NCBI RefSeq assembly: GCF_003952725.1
Contig: NZ_CP032509.1
Span: forward strand, 558,001-622,000
Direction: 5' to 3'
Length of the DNA: 64,000 bases
From: Georhizobium profundi
GTDB taxonomy: Bacteria > Pseudomonadota > Alphaproteobacteria > Rhizobiales > Rhizobiaceae
The stretch's first letter is position 1; each line of letters opens with the position of its first letter. This document shows, in pieces, positions 27,318 through 39,128 of this stretch. The position numbers were made by a program, and so were the translations under genes. The notes beneath the pieces were generated by a model, which was not told the DNA's origin, made no database searches, and saw only the letters and a program-made list of their open reading frames with translations.

Positions 27318-28562
27318 ATGTCGCAACCGCACACGCGCGAACGCTTCGATATCGTCGTCGGAGGCGCCGGCTATGTCGGCCTGGCGACAGCCGTGGCGAT
27401 CAAGGCGTCGGCGCCGGAGCTTTCGGTGGTGGTGGTGGATGCAGCACCTGAAAATGCCTGGCAGCGCGACGAACGGGCCTCTGCAATCGCTGCTGCGGCA
27501 AGCCGCATGCTGGATCATCTCGGCATCTGGAGCGCGCTCTCCGAACATGCCGAGCCGATCCGCGACATGATCGTTACAGATTCGCGCAATGGCGACGAGA
27601 TCAGGCCGGTTTTCCTGACTTTCGACGGTGAAGTCGAACGGGGCGAGCCTTTCGCGCACATGGTGCCGAACAAGGAATTGGTGAAGGCGCTGCGATCGCG
27701 CGCCAAGGACCTCGGCGTCGATGTCCGGCAAGGCTTGAAGATCACCGATGCACGCGAAGAAACCGACCTCGGCGTGCGTGCGGTGCTTCTGTCGGACGGT
27801 GACACGATCACCGCACGGCTGGTCGTTGCGGCCGATGGATTGCATTCCGGCCTGCGTGCTATGGCCGGAATCAAGACCGTCAGCTGGAAATACGGCCAGT
27901 CAGGCATCGTCACCACGGTGCGGCACGAGCGCCCGCACAATGGCCGCGCCGAGGAGCATTTTCTGCCCGCCGGACCGTTCGCCATCCTGCCGCTGAAGGA
28001 CAATCGATCGTCGCTCGTCTGGACCGAGCGCACCGACGAAGCTGATCGGCTGGTGGCGGAAGACGATTTCGTTTTCGAGGCGGAACTGGAGCGGCGCTTC
28101 GGTCACAAGCTCGGCACCATCAGTCTCGCCGGCGGACGCCGCGCTTTCCCGCTGGGTCTCACGCTTGCGCGCGATTTCGTCGTGTCGCGCATGGCCCTGG
28201 TGGGTGATGCGGCGCACGGCATCCACCCGATCGCCGGGCAGGGTCTCAATCTCGGCTTCAAGGATGCGGCTGCGCTGGCTGAAACCGTGGTCGAGGCATC
28301 CCGCCTTGGACTTGATATCGGCTCGGTCTCGGTTCTGGAGCGGTATCAGTCGTGGCGACGTTTCGACACGTTCCAGATGGGCGTGACGACCGACGTGTTG
28401 AACCGGCTTTTTTCTAACGACGTGACGCCGCTGCGTATGGTGCGCGATGTCGGTCTCGGTCTCGTCGACCGCATGCCGAAGCTCAAGAGCTTCTTCATCA
28501 AACAGGCTGCCGGACTGTCCGGCGAAGGCGCGCCGCGGCTTCTGCGCGGGCAAGCCATCTGA
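27318..28562 (+). CDS. UbiH/UbiF/VisC/COQ6 family ubiquinone biosynthesis hydroxylase
   Basis: 414 residues from ATG 27318 (AAAGGGG upstream). An FAD-dependent aromatic hydroxylase with dinucleotide motif VGGAGYVGLATAV near the N-terminus, the mid motif VVAADGLHS, and the family signature GDAAHGIHPIAGQGLNLGFKDAA near residue 297. Homologues hydroxylate the ubiquinone ring at C5, C6 or C1; alphaproteobacterial relatives (UbiL/UbiM types) have varied regioselectivity, so the position cannot be fixed here. It acts at the inner face of the membrane with other Ubi proteins. Confidence 0.9.
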   Translation: MSQPHTRERFDIVVGGAGYVGLATAVAIKASAPELSVVVVDAAPENAWQRDERASAIAAAASRMLDHLGIWSALSEHAEPIRDMIVTDSRNGDEIRPVFLTFDGEVERGEPFAHMVPNKELVKALRSRAKDLGVDVRQGLKITDAREETDLGVRAVLLSDGDTITARLVVAADGLHSGLRAMAGIKTVSWKYGQSGIVTTVRHERPHNGRAEEHFLPAGPFAILPLKDNRSSLVWTERTDEADRLVAEDDFVFEAELERRFGHKLGTISLAGGRRAFPLGLTLARDFVVSRMALVGDAAHGIHPIAGQGLNLGFKDAAALAETVVEASRLGLDIGSVSVLERYQSWRRFDTFQMGVTTDVLNRLFSNDVTPLRMVRDVGLGLVDRMPKLKSFFIKQAAGLSGEGAPRLLRGQAI

Positions 28563-28605
28563 ATGTTTGGAGCGAGGGTAGCGGCATCCGACGGTTGGGA
28601 GAACG

Positions 28606-28800
28606 TCAATCCGTCAGCTTGCGTGCCTCGGAGACGAGCATGATCGGGATACCGTCGCGGATCGGATAGGCGAGTGACGCCTTCTTCGAGATCAGCTCGC
28701 CTGCCTGCTCGTCGAGATCGAGGTTGGACTTGGTCAGCGGGCAGACCAGCAATTCCAGAAGCTTGAAGTCGAGCTTTGGCGTCGTGGGATCATCATCCAT
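28606..28800 (-). CDS. Trm112 family protein
   Basis: 64 residues from ATG 28800 (AAGGG eight bases upstream; GTG 28809 is an alternative). The sequence [19 protein letters not shown] with [16 protein letters not shown] is the UPF0434/Trm112 family. In eukaryotes Trm112 stabilises methyltransferases; in bacteria the partners are less clear. Only one Cys of the usual zinc ribbon set is present, as in other alphaproteobacterial members that have lost zinc. It lies 23 bp after the LON-domain gene and is probably co-transcribed with it. Confidence 0.85.
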   Translation of the reverse strand: MDDDPTTPKLDFKLLELLVCPLTKSNLDLDEQAGELISKKASLAYPIRDGIPIMLVSEARKLTD

Positions 28801-28823
28801 GGCCGGCACCCTTCATCCAACGC

Positions 28824-29498
28824 TTACTGCAGAACACCGTCATAATCGTCCGAGGCGCGCGCAAGCGCAATTTCGGTGATGGCGACGAGTGTGTCGGCCC
28901 GTGTCTTCAGGTCGGGGGCCTCAAGCAGCGCCTGCTTCTCCGGCGGCCCGTAAGGCGACATCATCGACATGGAATTGACCAGCGTCGTGTTCGAGGCACG
29001 CTGCACGCTCTGCCAGTCCACTTCGAGCTGGTTGGCATCGAGATAGGACTTGAAGCTTGAGAGAAGGGCCGCGCGATCGACGCTGTCGGCTGTTTCATCG
29101 GGCGCCAGATCGCTCAGGAACGGTGCGATACGGAAGGTGCGATACGGCTTGCGGGAAACGACCTCTTCGATCAGGCGCGTGCGGCACACACCGATGAGCG
29201 ACACGATGTAGCGTCCGTCACCGGTTTCGGAAAAGGACACCACCCGGCCGATGGAGCCGACCGCGCACAGGCCCGACTGCGCATCCGAAGTTGCGCCCGG
29301 GCGTTCGAATTCGGGCTGAACGATACCGACCAATCGATTGGTCGCCATCGCATCGTCGAACATGGCGAGATAACGCGGCTCGAAAATGTTGAGCGGCATC
29401 TGTCCGCCGGGCAGGAGCAGTGCGCCCGTGAGCGGGAACATTGCTACAGAATCCGGCAGATCCTTCTCGGTGCGGTAGTGGGCGTTGCCAGCCTGCAT
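28824..29498 (-). CDS. LON peptidase substrate-binding domain protein
   Basis: 224 residues. The whole protein is a LON N-terminal (PUA-like plus helical) domain: FPLTGALLLPGGQMPLNIFEPRYLAMFDDAM near the start, GSIGRVVSFSETGDGRYIVSLIGVCR, and a helical C-terminal part. It has no AAA+ or protease domain, so it is not Lon itself. The function of such stand-alone domains is unknown; substrate recognition or an adaptor role is a guess. In alphaproteobacteria the gene is commonly found between a CnoX-like thioredoxin gene and a Trm112 gene, as here. Confidence 0.88.
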   Translation of the reverse strand: MQAGNAHYRTEKDLPDSVAMFPLTGALLLPGGQMPLNIFEPRYLAMFDDAMATNRLVGIVQPEFERPGATSDAQSGLCAVGSIGRVVSFSETGDGRYIVSLIGVCRTRLIEEVVSRKPYRTFRIAPFLSDLAPDETADSVDRAALLSSFKSYLDANQLEVDWQSVQRASNTTLVNSMSMMSPYGPPEKQALLEAPDLKTRADTLVAITEIALARASDDYDGVLQ

Positions 29499-29594
29499 GG
29501 CGTGGAGCGGCCTTTCATGAACAGAGACTAGAGATGTGGCGTTCTGCCGCCCAATCTCAAGTGGCTCCCCCTCAAATCGGCCGGCAAAGCTGCA

Positions 29595-30584
29595 TCACGA
29601 GAACAAAATGGACGACAGCTTGCGGCGGGCCGCCAGCGTTGCCGGATCCGTCGGGCCCCAAGCCTCGAACAGCGCCAGCAATTCGCGCCGGCCGCCATCG
29701 TCGCGCCAGCTCCGGTCGGCCTTCATGATGGCCAGCAGATGATCGGCGGCTTCGTTCCGCTGCCCACGGATGCTGAGGATCTTTGCGAGGTCGAGCCGTG
29801 CTTCGAAATCCTTGGGATCTGCTGCAATGCGCGCTTCGAGCAGCGACGGATCGCCGAGCTTCGCCACCTCGGCCTCGAGCGCCAACCGCGCGAGTATCTT
29901 CGCCACGTCCGGATGGGCGCGTGCCTTTTCGTCCAGTGCGCCGAGAAGCTGTTCGGCTTCCTGCGTGCGACCGGCGGCAATCATGCACTCGGCCATGCCG
30001 GCCTGAGCGGCAACATTATCTGGCGCATGCTGCATGATGGCGGCGTAGATCTGTGCTGCACCCTGAATATCGCCGGCATCCAGCCGTTCGCGCGCCTGGT
30101 CGAGAGCGGCCTGGATCTGGGCGGCCTCATCGTCCTTGCCGCCACCGGCGCCGACGATCTTGTCGATGAATGCCTTCAACTGGCTCTCGGGCATCGCGCC
30201 CATGAAGCCATCGACTGGCTGTCCGTTGACGAAAGCGAACACCGCCGGGATGGACTGCACGCCCATCTGGCCGGGGATCGCCGGGTGCTCGTCGATGTTC
30301 AACTTGACGAGCTTCACCTTGCCGCCCGCTTCGCGCACGACCTTTTCGAGCACCGGCGTCAGCTGCTTGCAGGGGCCGCACCACGGCGCCCAGAAGTCGA
30401 CCAGCACCGGCTGCTTGCGCGATTCCTGCACGACATCGGCCATGAACTTAGCCGTCGTCGTGTCCTTGATGAGATCACCGGCGGCATTGGCTGCGGACGT
30501 CTGGCCCTGATCGCCGAACGTCACATTCATGGTGGGTTGCCCGCCTTGGCCGGAGGTCAAAAAAGTGTTGTCGCTGTCGGTCAT
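29595..30584 (-). CDS. cnoX: CnoX/YbbN-type thioredoxin-TPR co-chaperone
   Basis: 329 residues. A thioredoxin domain (about residues 38-148) is followed by TPR-like helices (about 155-329). The active site is intact, with Cys69 and Cys72 in FWAPWCGPCKQL; E. coli CnoX (YbbN) instead carries SXXC, so this protein may have true redox activity, as reported for alphaproteobacterial CnoX. It protects proteins under hypochlorite stress and hands clients to GroEL or DnaK in characterised cases. ATG 30584 has CCGGAG upstream. It is the first of three minus-strand genes with LON-domain and Trm112 genes. Confidence 0.88.
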   Translation of the reverse strand: MTDSDNTFLTSGQGGQPTMNVTFGDQGQTSAANAAGDLIKDTTTAKFMADVVQESRKQPVLVDFWAPWCGPCKQLTPVLEKVVREAGGKVKLVKLNIDEHPAIPGQMGVQSIPAVFAFVNGQPVDGFMGAMPESQLKAFIDKIVGAGGGKDDEAAQIQAALDQARERLDAGDIQGAAQIYAAIMQHAPDNVAAQAGMAECMIAAGRTQEAEQLLGALDEKARAHPDVAKILARLALEAEVAKLGDPSLLEARIAADPKDFEARLDLAKILSIRGQRNEAADHLLAIMKADRSWRDDGGRRELLALFEAWGPTDPATLAARRKLSSILFS

Positions 30585-30642
30585 CTTTGGGCTCCGGAAT
30601 GAAAGGCGTGGATCGGGCCTGATCTGCCCGCAAAATCGGCAT

Positions 30643-31152
30643 TCAGCTTGAAAGTTTCAAGATCAGCGGGTCGTGGTCGCAGTCCTGCAGGTAACGGATG
30701 AGATCGGCGCTGCTCAGCGATGTCGTTGCATCGTTGGAGAGCGGATGGGCATTGATGGTGTCGTTTTTCATCAGCGCGGCGTCCAGCACGACGGTGACCA
30801 CTCCTTCGCGATCGTTGAGCGCCGCGAGAGACGTGACCGAGCCCGGCTCGACGCCCAGATACTCCATCAGTGCGTCTGGCTTGCCGAAAGACACGCGGCC
30901 GCTCGCGCCGATCAGGCCATGCACCTGCTTCAGGTCCACCTCGGCCGTTTCCTCGAGCACAAGCAGGAAGTAGCGCCCCTTCTTGTCCTTCACGAACAGG
31001 TTCTTGGTGTGCGCACCCGGAATGTCGTCGCGCAGCGCCTGGGCTTCGGCGACGGTGAAGACCGGTGCATGGCGGCGCGTCTCATGCGTGATTGACAGGC
31101 GGTCGAGCCGCTCGAACAATGCCCGTTGCGCCTCGGTCCACTCGCTCATCAT
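30643..31152 (-). CDS. Prolyl-tRNA deacylase-like protein (YbaK/ProX family)
   Basis: 169 residues (two adjacent ATGs at 31152 and 31149). It belongs to the INS/YbaK editing superfamily, ProX type: HAPVFTVAEAQALRDDIPGAHTKNLFVKDKKGRYFLLV, then GASGRVSFGKPDALMEYLGVEPGSVTSLAAL and NAHPLSNDATTSLSSADLIRYL. The conserved Lys in KNLFVKDKK is the presumed catalytic residue. ProX-type enzymes hydrolyse Ala-tRNA(Pro). It stands alone, 58 bp upstream of cnoX on the same strand. Confidence 0.88.
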   Translation of the reverse strand: MMSEWTEAQRALFERLDRLSITHETRRHAPVFTVAEAQALRDDIPGAHTKNLFVKDKKGRYFLLVLEETAEVDLKQVHGLIGASGRVSFGKPDALMEYLGVEPGSVTSLAALNDREGVVTVVLDAALMKNDTINAHPLSNDATTSLSSADLIRYLQDCDHDPLILKLSS

Positions 31153-31386
31153 CCGCCTCCAGTCTCGCTTCCTGCCTGTGGTGCTGCTTCATATGGCGCC
31201 TTGGACTGAGAGGCAAACGTTGGCCCGGGCGAGATGCGCGAGCTCGCGCCAGGCGCTGGAAAATTTTGAAAGGCCCACGCGATTTTGCCTGTTGCAATCT
31301 GCAGCGGCTTGCGTCATACAGCGCCGGTCGACGCGCCAAGCGCTTCGACATCGCGGTCCATCGTCACCCCCGGACCATGCGATTGA

Positions 31387-31461
31387 GCGGGTGTAGCTCA
31401 GGGGTAGAGCACAACCTTGCCAAGGTTGGGGTCGAGCGTTCGAATCGCTTCACCCGCTCCA
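31387..31461 (+). tRNA. tRNA-Gly (GCC anticodon)
   Basis: A complete cloverleaf can be drawn: acceptor GCGGGTG/CACCCGC, D-arm GCTC/GAGC, anticodon stem CAACC/GGTTG around loop TTGCCAA (anticodon GCC), T-arm GAGCG-TTCGAAT-CGCTT, discriminator T and encoded CCA (31459-31461). It decodes GGC and GGU. It lies in a 448-bp region between the ProX-like gene and gcvP. The 234 bases upstream (31153-31386) hold no gene I can support. Confidence 0.97.
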
Positions 31462-31550
31462 ATTTCTCTTCGATCGTTCAGTTATGCAGCTTCCACCGTC
31501 TGATCGGTGGGAGGTTTTGGCGTTTCTGTTTTCCCGAGGCTTCCATATGC

Positions 31551-31576
31551 AAAAGCCGGCGCTAAGCAGCGCCGGC
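31551..31576 (-). terminator. Rho-independent terminator after gcvP
   Basis: Perfect 9-bp stem GCCGGCGCT (31555-31563)/AGCGCCGGC (31568-31576), four-base loop, followed on the minus strand by UUUU. It ends the gcvTHP operon 24 bases after the gcvP stop. Confidence 0.85.
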
Positions 31577-31600
31577 CTCGTTGCCACAAGCGTTCGTTCG

Positions 31601-34450
<2,850 letters not shown>

Positions 34451-34456
34451 GGCGTT

Positions 34457-34819
34457 TTATCCAATCAGCTTTTCGTAGGCGTCCTGGTCGAGCAGGCTGT
34501 CGGCGGCGGACGGATCTGCGAGCTTCAGCTTGAACATCCATCCGGCGCCCGTAGGGTCGGAATTGACGAGAGACGGATCGTCGACGATCGCCTGGTTTAC
34601 CTCGGTGATCTCGCCGGCGAGCGGCGCGTAGACTTCCGATGCGGCCTTGACCGATTCGACCGTTGCGGCATCGCCACCCTTCTCGAAGCTCGCGCCGACA
34701 TCCGGCAGCTCCACGAAGACGAGATCGCCGAGCTGCTCGGCGGCGTGGTTGGTGATGCCGACGGTAGCGGTATCACCTTCGATCTTCAGCCATTCGTGGT
34801 CTTCAGTGAATTTCAACAT
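34457..34819 (-). CDS. gcvH: Glycine cleavage system H protein
   Basis: 120 residues, the shuttle protein of the glycine cleavage system. The lipoylated lysine is Lys58 in [52 protein letters not shown] is typical of the fold. It lies 26 bp after gcvT and 6 bp before gcvP, so the three are a single operon under the riboswitch. Confidence 0.98.
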   Translation of the reverse strand: MLKFTEDHEWLKIEGDTATVGITNHAAEQLGDLVFVELPDVGASFEKGGDAATVESVKAASEVYAPLAGEITEVNQAIVDDPSLVNSDPTGAGWMFKLKLADPSAADSLLDQDAYEKLIG

Positions 34820-34845
34820 GATGCTGTTCCCTGGATGCTCGGTGA

Positions 34846-35988
34846 TTATCGTTTGTAGGTTTGGGTGACGAAGGGTAGGGGCGAGATGACGACCGGGAGC
34901 CGCTTGCCGCGCACTTCGGCATAAAGCTTCGTGCCAGCATCGCTTGTCTCGGTCGGAACGAGCCCCATGGCGATCGGGCCGTCGACGCTCGGGCCGAAAC
35001 CGCCGGAGGTGACGCGGCCGATCGGCTCGCCGCCTTCTGCCTCTGCAAAAAGCGAGGCTCCATCGCGCACGGGAGCACGGCCTTCCGGCTTCAGGCCGAC
35101 GCGACGGCGCGGTGCGCCGTCATCCAGCTGCTTGAGGATAATGTCGGCACCGGGAAAGCCGCCTGCGCGCTCGCCGCCGGTGCGGCGCGGTTTCTGGATC
35201 GCCCATTCGAGGCTTGCCTCGACGGGTGTCGTCGCCTTGGTGATGTCGTTGCCATAAAGGCAGAGGCCGGCTTCGAGACGTAGCGAATCGCGGGCGCCGA
35301 GTCCGATCCAGGCGCCGTCCTCGTTCTCCAGCAGTCGCTGGGCAAGTCCGGGCGCATCGGAGGCGGCGACGGAGATCTCGAAGCCGTCCTCGCCGGTGTA
35401 GCCGGAGCGGGAGACGATCGCGGAGATGCCAGCAAGGTTCGCATCACGCACATCCATGAACACCATATCGGCGATGGCGGGATCGAGCGCTGTCAGCACG
35501 TCCGCGGCTTTCGGACCCTGAAGTGCCAGCAGGGCCCGGTCGTCACGCACGCGCACCTCGCAGCTTTCGCCCAGATGCTTTTCGAGATGGGCGATATCAT
35601 CCGCCTTGCAGGCTGCGTTGACGACGAGAAAAAGATGATCGCCCCGATTGGCCACCATCAGATCATCGAGGATACCGCCATTCTCGTCGGTGAAGAGCGC
35701 GTAACGCTGTCGGCCGGACTTCAGCGCGAGGATCGAAACGGGGACAAGGGTTTCCAGCGCACGCATCGCGGTTTCGACCGTGCCGTCCTTAGGGTGAAGT
35801 TCAACCTGGCCCATATGGGACACGTCGAACAGACCCGCCTTCTGGCGCGTGTGGAGGTGTTCGCGCATGACGCCGGTGGCGTATTGGACGGGCATGTCGT
35901 AGCCCGCGAAGGGGACCATGCGCGCGCCGGCGGCCACATGCATCGCGTGAAGCGGGGTCTTCAAAAGGGGTGCTGCTGCGTCGCCCAA
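34846..35988 (-). CDS. gcvT: Glycine cleavage system T protein (aminomethyltransferase)
   Basis: 380 residues. It transfers the one-carbon unit from the GcvH lipoyl arm to tetrahydrofolate and releases ammonia. Seen: [17 protein letters not shown] near the start, [24 protein letters not shown], and a GCV_T C-terminal barrel ending [15 protein letters not shown]. The in-frame start is TTG 35988, preceded by CGGAG about eight bases upstream; no in-frame ATG fits. It heads the gcvTHP operon and is separated from the glycine riboswitch by about 105 bases. Confidence 0.95.
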   Translation of the reverse strand: MGDAAAPLLKTPLHAMHVAAGARMVPFAGYDMPVQYATGVMREHLHTRQKAGLFDVSHMGQVELHPKDGTVETAMRALETLVPVSILALKSGRQRYALFTDENGGILDDLMVANRGDHLFLVVNAACKADDIAHLEKHLGESCEVRVRDDRALLALQGPKAADVLTALDPAIADMVFMDVRDANLAGISAIVSRSGYTGEDGFEISVAASDAPGLAQRLLENEDGAWIGLGARDSLRLEAGLCLYGNDITKATTPVEASLEWAIQKPRRTGGERAGGFPGADIILKQLDDGAPRRRVGLKPEGRAPVRDGASLFAEAEGGEPIGRVTSGGFGPSVDGPIAMGLVPTETSDAGTKLYAEVRGKRLPVVISPLPFVTQTYKR

Positions 35989-36067
35989 GCGTCATCTCCG
36001 GACTGCGCCGGAAGCCTTGATCCCGAAAAAGGGCGGCAAGGCTCATACGACCGGCGTCGGTTCTACA

Positions 36068-36087
36068 CGAAGGCGGGAATGCCTTCG
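36068..36087 (-). promoter_or_regulatory. Candidate hairpin of the glycine riboswitch expression platform
   Basis: CGAAGGC (36068-36074) and GCCTTCG (36081-36087) form a 7-bp stem with a six-base loop just after the second aptamer and about 80 bases before gcvT. It has no U tract, so it would act on pairing choice rather than as an intrinsic terminator. Confidence 0.35.
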
Positions 36088-36094
36088 ACACGAC

Positions 36095-36264
36095 GCCCCC
36101 TCTGTCCCTTTGCCTGAGATTGTTATCCCTTCGGCGGACGCTGCAACGAGCGCCTCTCTCCAGAGTCTGTCGGTACCCGATGGTCCTTTTGCCTGAGAGT
36201 TTCCGGGGGCGATTGCTCCTTCGGCACCGGCGCTCCCAAGCGGGGTCCGGCTTCTCCCATCGAG
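36095..36264 (-). promoter_or_regulatory. Tandem glycine riboswitch (gcvT element)
   Basis: Both aptamers show the conserved glycine-riboswitch core on the minus strand. The first (about 36262-36178) has GGGAGAAG, GCCGAAGGAGCAA and CTCTCAGGCAAAAGGACC. The second (about 36172-36095) has CTCTGGAGAGAG, CCGCCGAAGGGATAAC and ATCTCAGGCAAAGGGACAG. The short linker between them matches natural tandem elements. Glycine binding normally turns on gcvTHP so that excess glycine is broken down. The element sits directly upstream of gcvT, as expected. Confidence 0.96.
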
Positions 36265-36271
36265 TGGCCGC

Positions 36272-36299
36272 ACGTTATGCGAAACCGACGCAAATGCAA
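36272..36299 (-). promoter_or_regulatory. Candidate promoter of the gcvTHP operon
   Basis: Minus strand TTGCAT (36299-36294), a 16-base spacer and TAACGT (36277-36272) would place the transcription start near 36265, exactly where the first riboswitch aptamer begins. Confidence 0.5.
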
Positions 36300-36315
36300 G
36301 AGCGGATGACGCAAA

Positions 36316-36344
36316 CGGGCGGGCGATCCGCGATCGCCCGCCCG
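36316..36344. terminator. Rho-independent terminator after the chemoreceptor gene
   Basis: Perfect 12-bp stem CGGGCGGGCGAT (36316-36327)/ATCGCCCGCCCG (36333-36344) with a five-base loop. It lies 34 bases after the chemoreceptor stop on the minus strand (tail UUUGCG) and, read the other way, has a T-rich tail. It insulates the gcv promoter from the upstream unit. Confidence 0.7.
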
Positions 36345-36378
36345 CAGTATTTTTCAAGCTTGCCGCTTCGGCTGTCGT

Positions 36379-39093
36379 TCAGGCTGCGCGGCGCTGTGTG
36401 CTGCGGGCCGGTGCGTCGATGACGAACTGGGCGACGAGCTCGCGCAGTGCTTCGGCCTCGCCGGCCAGCGTGTGCGTCGCGGCGGTGGTTTCTTCCACCA
36501 TCGCGGCGTTCTGCTGGGTCATCTGGTCCATGTGATTAACGGCGTGGTTGATCTCGCCGAGACCCGCAGACTGCTCGCGGGCGGCCGTCGCGATGGTCGC
36601 CACTGCGGCGTTGACCTGAACGACATGCTGCTCGATCTCGCTCAGCGCATCGCCTGTGGCGCGGACAAGCTTCACGCCGGCATCCACTTCCGTGCCGGAG
36701 CGGTTGATCAGTTCCTTGATCTCCTTGGCCGCGCCGCTTGCACGGCCTGCCAGATCGCGGACTTCCTGAGCTACGACCGCGAAGCCGCGCCCAGCATCTC
36801 CGGCGCGCGCGGCCTCGACCCCGGCATTGAGTGCAAGAAGGTTGGTCTGGAAGGCAATCTCGTCGATGACGCCGATGATGCGGGCGATCTGGCCCGATGC
36901 ATCCTCGATGCGGGCCATCGCCGCGATGGCATCCTCGACCACCACGCGGGAGCGCTCCGCGCCGGCCTTGGCTTCGTCTGCCATGCGGCGGGCGTTGTCG
37001 GCCTGGGTGGACGAATTGCGCACTGTCGCAGTGATTTCCTCGAGCGCCGCTGCGGTCTCTTCGAGCGATGCGGCCTGCTGTTCAGTGCGGCGCGACAGGT
37101 CATCCGTGCCGGCCCGCATTTCGGCGGATGCACTGCTGATCGAGTGTGCGTTCTCCCGCACCATCTCCAGCGTCTCGCTGAGCTTGTGCATGGAGCTGTT
37201 GAAGTGCAGCCGCAGGCTTTCGAGGCTCGATACGAAAGGCTCGTCGATGCGCACGGAGACATCGCCTTCGGCAAGCCGCGCCAAGCCCTCGCCGAGGGCA
37301 TCGACGGCGATCTGCGTCACCCGGGCATTCTCCGCCTTCATGCGCTCCCGCTCTTCGCGGTTTGCCTCGCGTTCGGCACGCGTGCCTTCGGCTTCCGCTT
37401 CCATCCGGGCTTTCTCGATCGCGTTTTCGCGGAAGACACCCAGTGCGCGGGCCAGCTGGCCCAGCTCGTCGCTGCGGCCGGCATGGGCGATCGTCACGTC
37501 AAGCTTGCCATCGGCAAGATCGCGCGTCGCACCGATCAGGCTGGTCAACGGGCGGGCGATACCGCGCGAGATCACGAAGTAGCCGATGAGGCCGGCCAGG
37601 AGTAGCACCGCCGCGCCAAGCGTCATGAGAAGGTAGCCGCGGGCCTGAAGGCTTTCGGCCAGTGCGGTGGAGTCGGCCGCAATTGCAGCGCGGCGCGTAT
37701 CCACGACCTGCGCAATCAGTCCGTTCATCGCCACGGTGTCGGTGAAGACCGTGTCGACGATCATGCCGACCTCTTCGGTGATGGCGAGCTGCTGGCCGCG
37801 CAGTGCGATCAGGCCGTTGTTGCTGTCGGCGAATGTCTGCAATTGCGGCAGCTGCCCGGCGTCATCGGAATAGCCGGTTGCCTGCATCTTGGTGCCGAGC
37901 GTCAGGAAGAGGCCGAGCGCACGATCCTGCAGGCGGCGGATGGCCTCGGGATCGTTGGTCAGCGCGCCCTGAACGATGAGCGCGGTAAATTCGCGCAGCG
38001 TGGAGATCATCTCCAGCGTCTCTTTGAGCTGCTTCACCTGAATGTCGACCAGCTCCGTGATGGTCGCCGTGCTGCGCTCGACAGCGCGTTCGCCGCCTAT
38101 CGTAAGATCAAACAGCATGTCGTCGACGGCATCGATCAGCGCCAGGTCGACCGAATGACCGACATCGATCAGCTGGGACATGAAGCGGCGCGTTGCTGGG
38201 GAACCGCTGGCGAAAAGCGGGTCACGGCGCATGGTGCGCGCGGCCGTCGGCATGTCGGCCAGCATGGTGAGCTCGGCTTCGATCGGCGGCAGATTGCCCG
38301 ATGCCTGCAATTGTTCGATGAGAAGCTTCAGGCGGTCCGAGGCGGCGATCATGCGATCGTCGAAGGTGCGTGCAAGCGCGCCGTCTTCGGTCAGAAGGTA
38401 ACCAGATGTCGCCGCGCTGGTGGAGCCGGCTTCGATGCGCAGGCTGAGCAGGCGGCGGAAGGTCTGCATGTCCTCATTGAGGATGCCGCCGATGACGTCG
38501 CTTGCTTCCACTGCCGCGGATTCGCCGTCGAAGATCAGCGTGTAATAGGCATCGTCGGCAAGCGGCTGGAGCGCCAGCGCAAGGCTGTCATGGAGCGCGA
38601 ACAGTTCGACGAGGCGTCGGTCGCGTTCTTCGCGGATGACGATGTTCTGACGCGTCAGGCCGTCGAGCTCATCCAGATTGGCTTCGAAAGCCTGTGCACG
38701 CTCGCGCAGCTCGACGACCGCAGGCGCGCTGTCGGCTGAACTGCCCTGGGCTTCCGCGCTGGAGATCAGCGTGCCGACCGCGGCAGTGAGGCGCTCGAAT
38801 GCCTCTGTGCGTTCGGTTTCTTCTTCGGCGTTGATGAGCTGCGATGACGCAATCGTCACGTCAGTGCTGAACGTGGCCAGTTCGCCGGCACTGATGACCT
38901 GCGGAACCTGCTCTTCGTTGAAGCGCTTGAATTCCGATTGTGCGCCCTGGAACGACACGACGGCGATGCCGATCGCCACGACGGTGAGCGTCGAGATGCC
39001 GGCGACCGCGGCCGTCAGCTTGCCGCGCACGCCGAGGCCACCACGTCGCTTCGCGGCGGCTGACACTGATTTGGTCTCGTTGTGAGTTGCCAT
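36379..39093 (-). CDS. Methyl-accepting chemotaxis protein with large periplasmic sensor domain
   Basis: 904 residues from ATG 39093 (AGGAA upstream). Membrane segment 1 is near residues 26-48 and segment 2 near 484-507, leaving a helical periplasmic region of about 435 residues, longer than in common receptors. A HAMP domain follows (about 508-560), a linker and second HAMP-like stretch around 600-640, then the signalling domain (about 650-890) with the tip DEIAFQTNLLALNAGVEAARAG near 743. No CheR-docking pentapeptide ends the protein (it ends STQRRAA). It should control flagellar rotation through CheA. It lies 35 bp after a periplasmic binding-protein gene, which suggests indirect sensing. 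Confidence 0.92.
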   Translation of the reverse strand: MATHNETKSVSAAAKRRGGLGVRGKLTAAVAGISTLTVVAIGIAVVSFQGAQSEFKRFNEEQVPQVISAGELATFSTDVTIASSQLINAEEETERTEAFERLTAAVGTLISSAEAQGSSADSAPAVVELRERAQAFEANLDELDGLTRQNIVIREERDRRLVELFALHDSLALALQPLADDAYYTLIFDGESAAVEASDVIGGILNEDMQTFRRLLSLRIEAGSTSAATSGYLLTEDGALARTFDDRMIAASDRLKLLIEQLQASGNLPPIEAELTMLADMPTAARTMRRDPLFASGSPATRRFMSQLIDVGHSVDLALIDAVDDMLFDLTIGGERAVERSTATITELVDIQVKQLKETLEMISTLREFTALIVQGALTNDPEAIRRLQDRALGLFLTLGTKMQATGYSDDAGQLPQLQTFADSNNGLIALRGQQLAITEEVGMIVDTVFTDTVAMNGLIAQVVDTRRAAIAADSTALAESLQARGYLLMTLGAAVLLLAGLIGYFVISRGIARPLTSLIGATRDLADGKLDVTIAHAGRSDELGQLARALGVFRENAIEKARMEAEAEGTRAEREANREERERMKAENARVTQIAVDALGEGLARLAEGDVSVRIDEPFVSSLESLRLHFNSSMHKLSETLEMVRENAHSISSASAEMRAGTDDLSRRTEQQAASLEETAAALEEITATVRNSSTQADNARRMADEAKAGAERSRVVVEDAIAAMARIEDASGQIARIIGVIDEIAFQTNLLALNAGVEAARAGDAGRGFAVVAQEVRDLAGRASGAAKEIKELINRSGTEVDAGVKLVRATGDALSEIEQHVVQVNAAVATIATAAREQSAGLGEINHAVNHMDQMTQQNAAMVEETTAATHTLAGEAEALRELVAQFVIDAPARSTQRRAA

Positions 39094-39128
39094 GATTCTG
39101 GTTCCTGATGGAGTGTCGGGCAAAGCGA

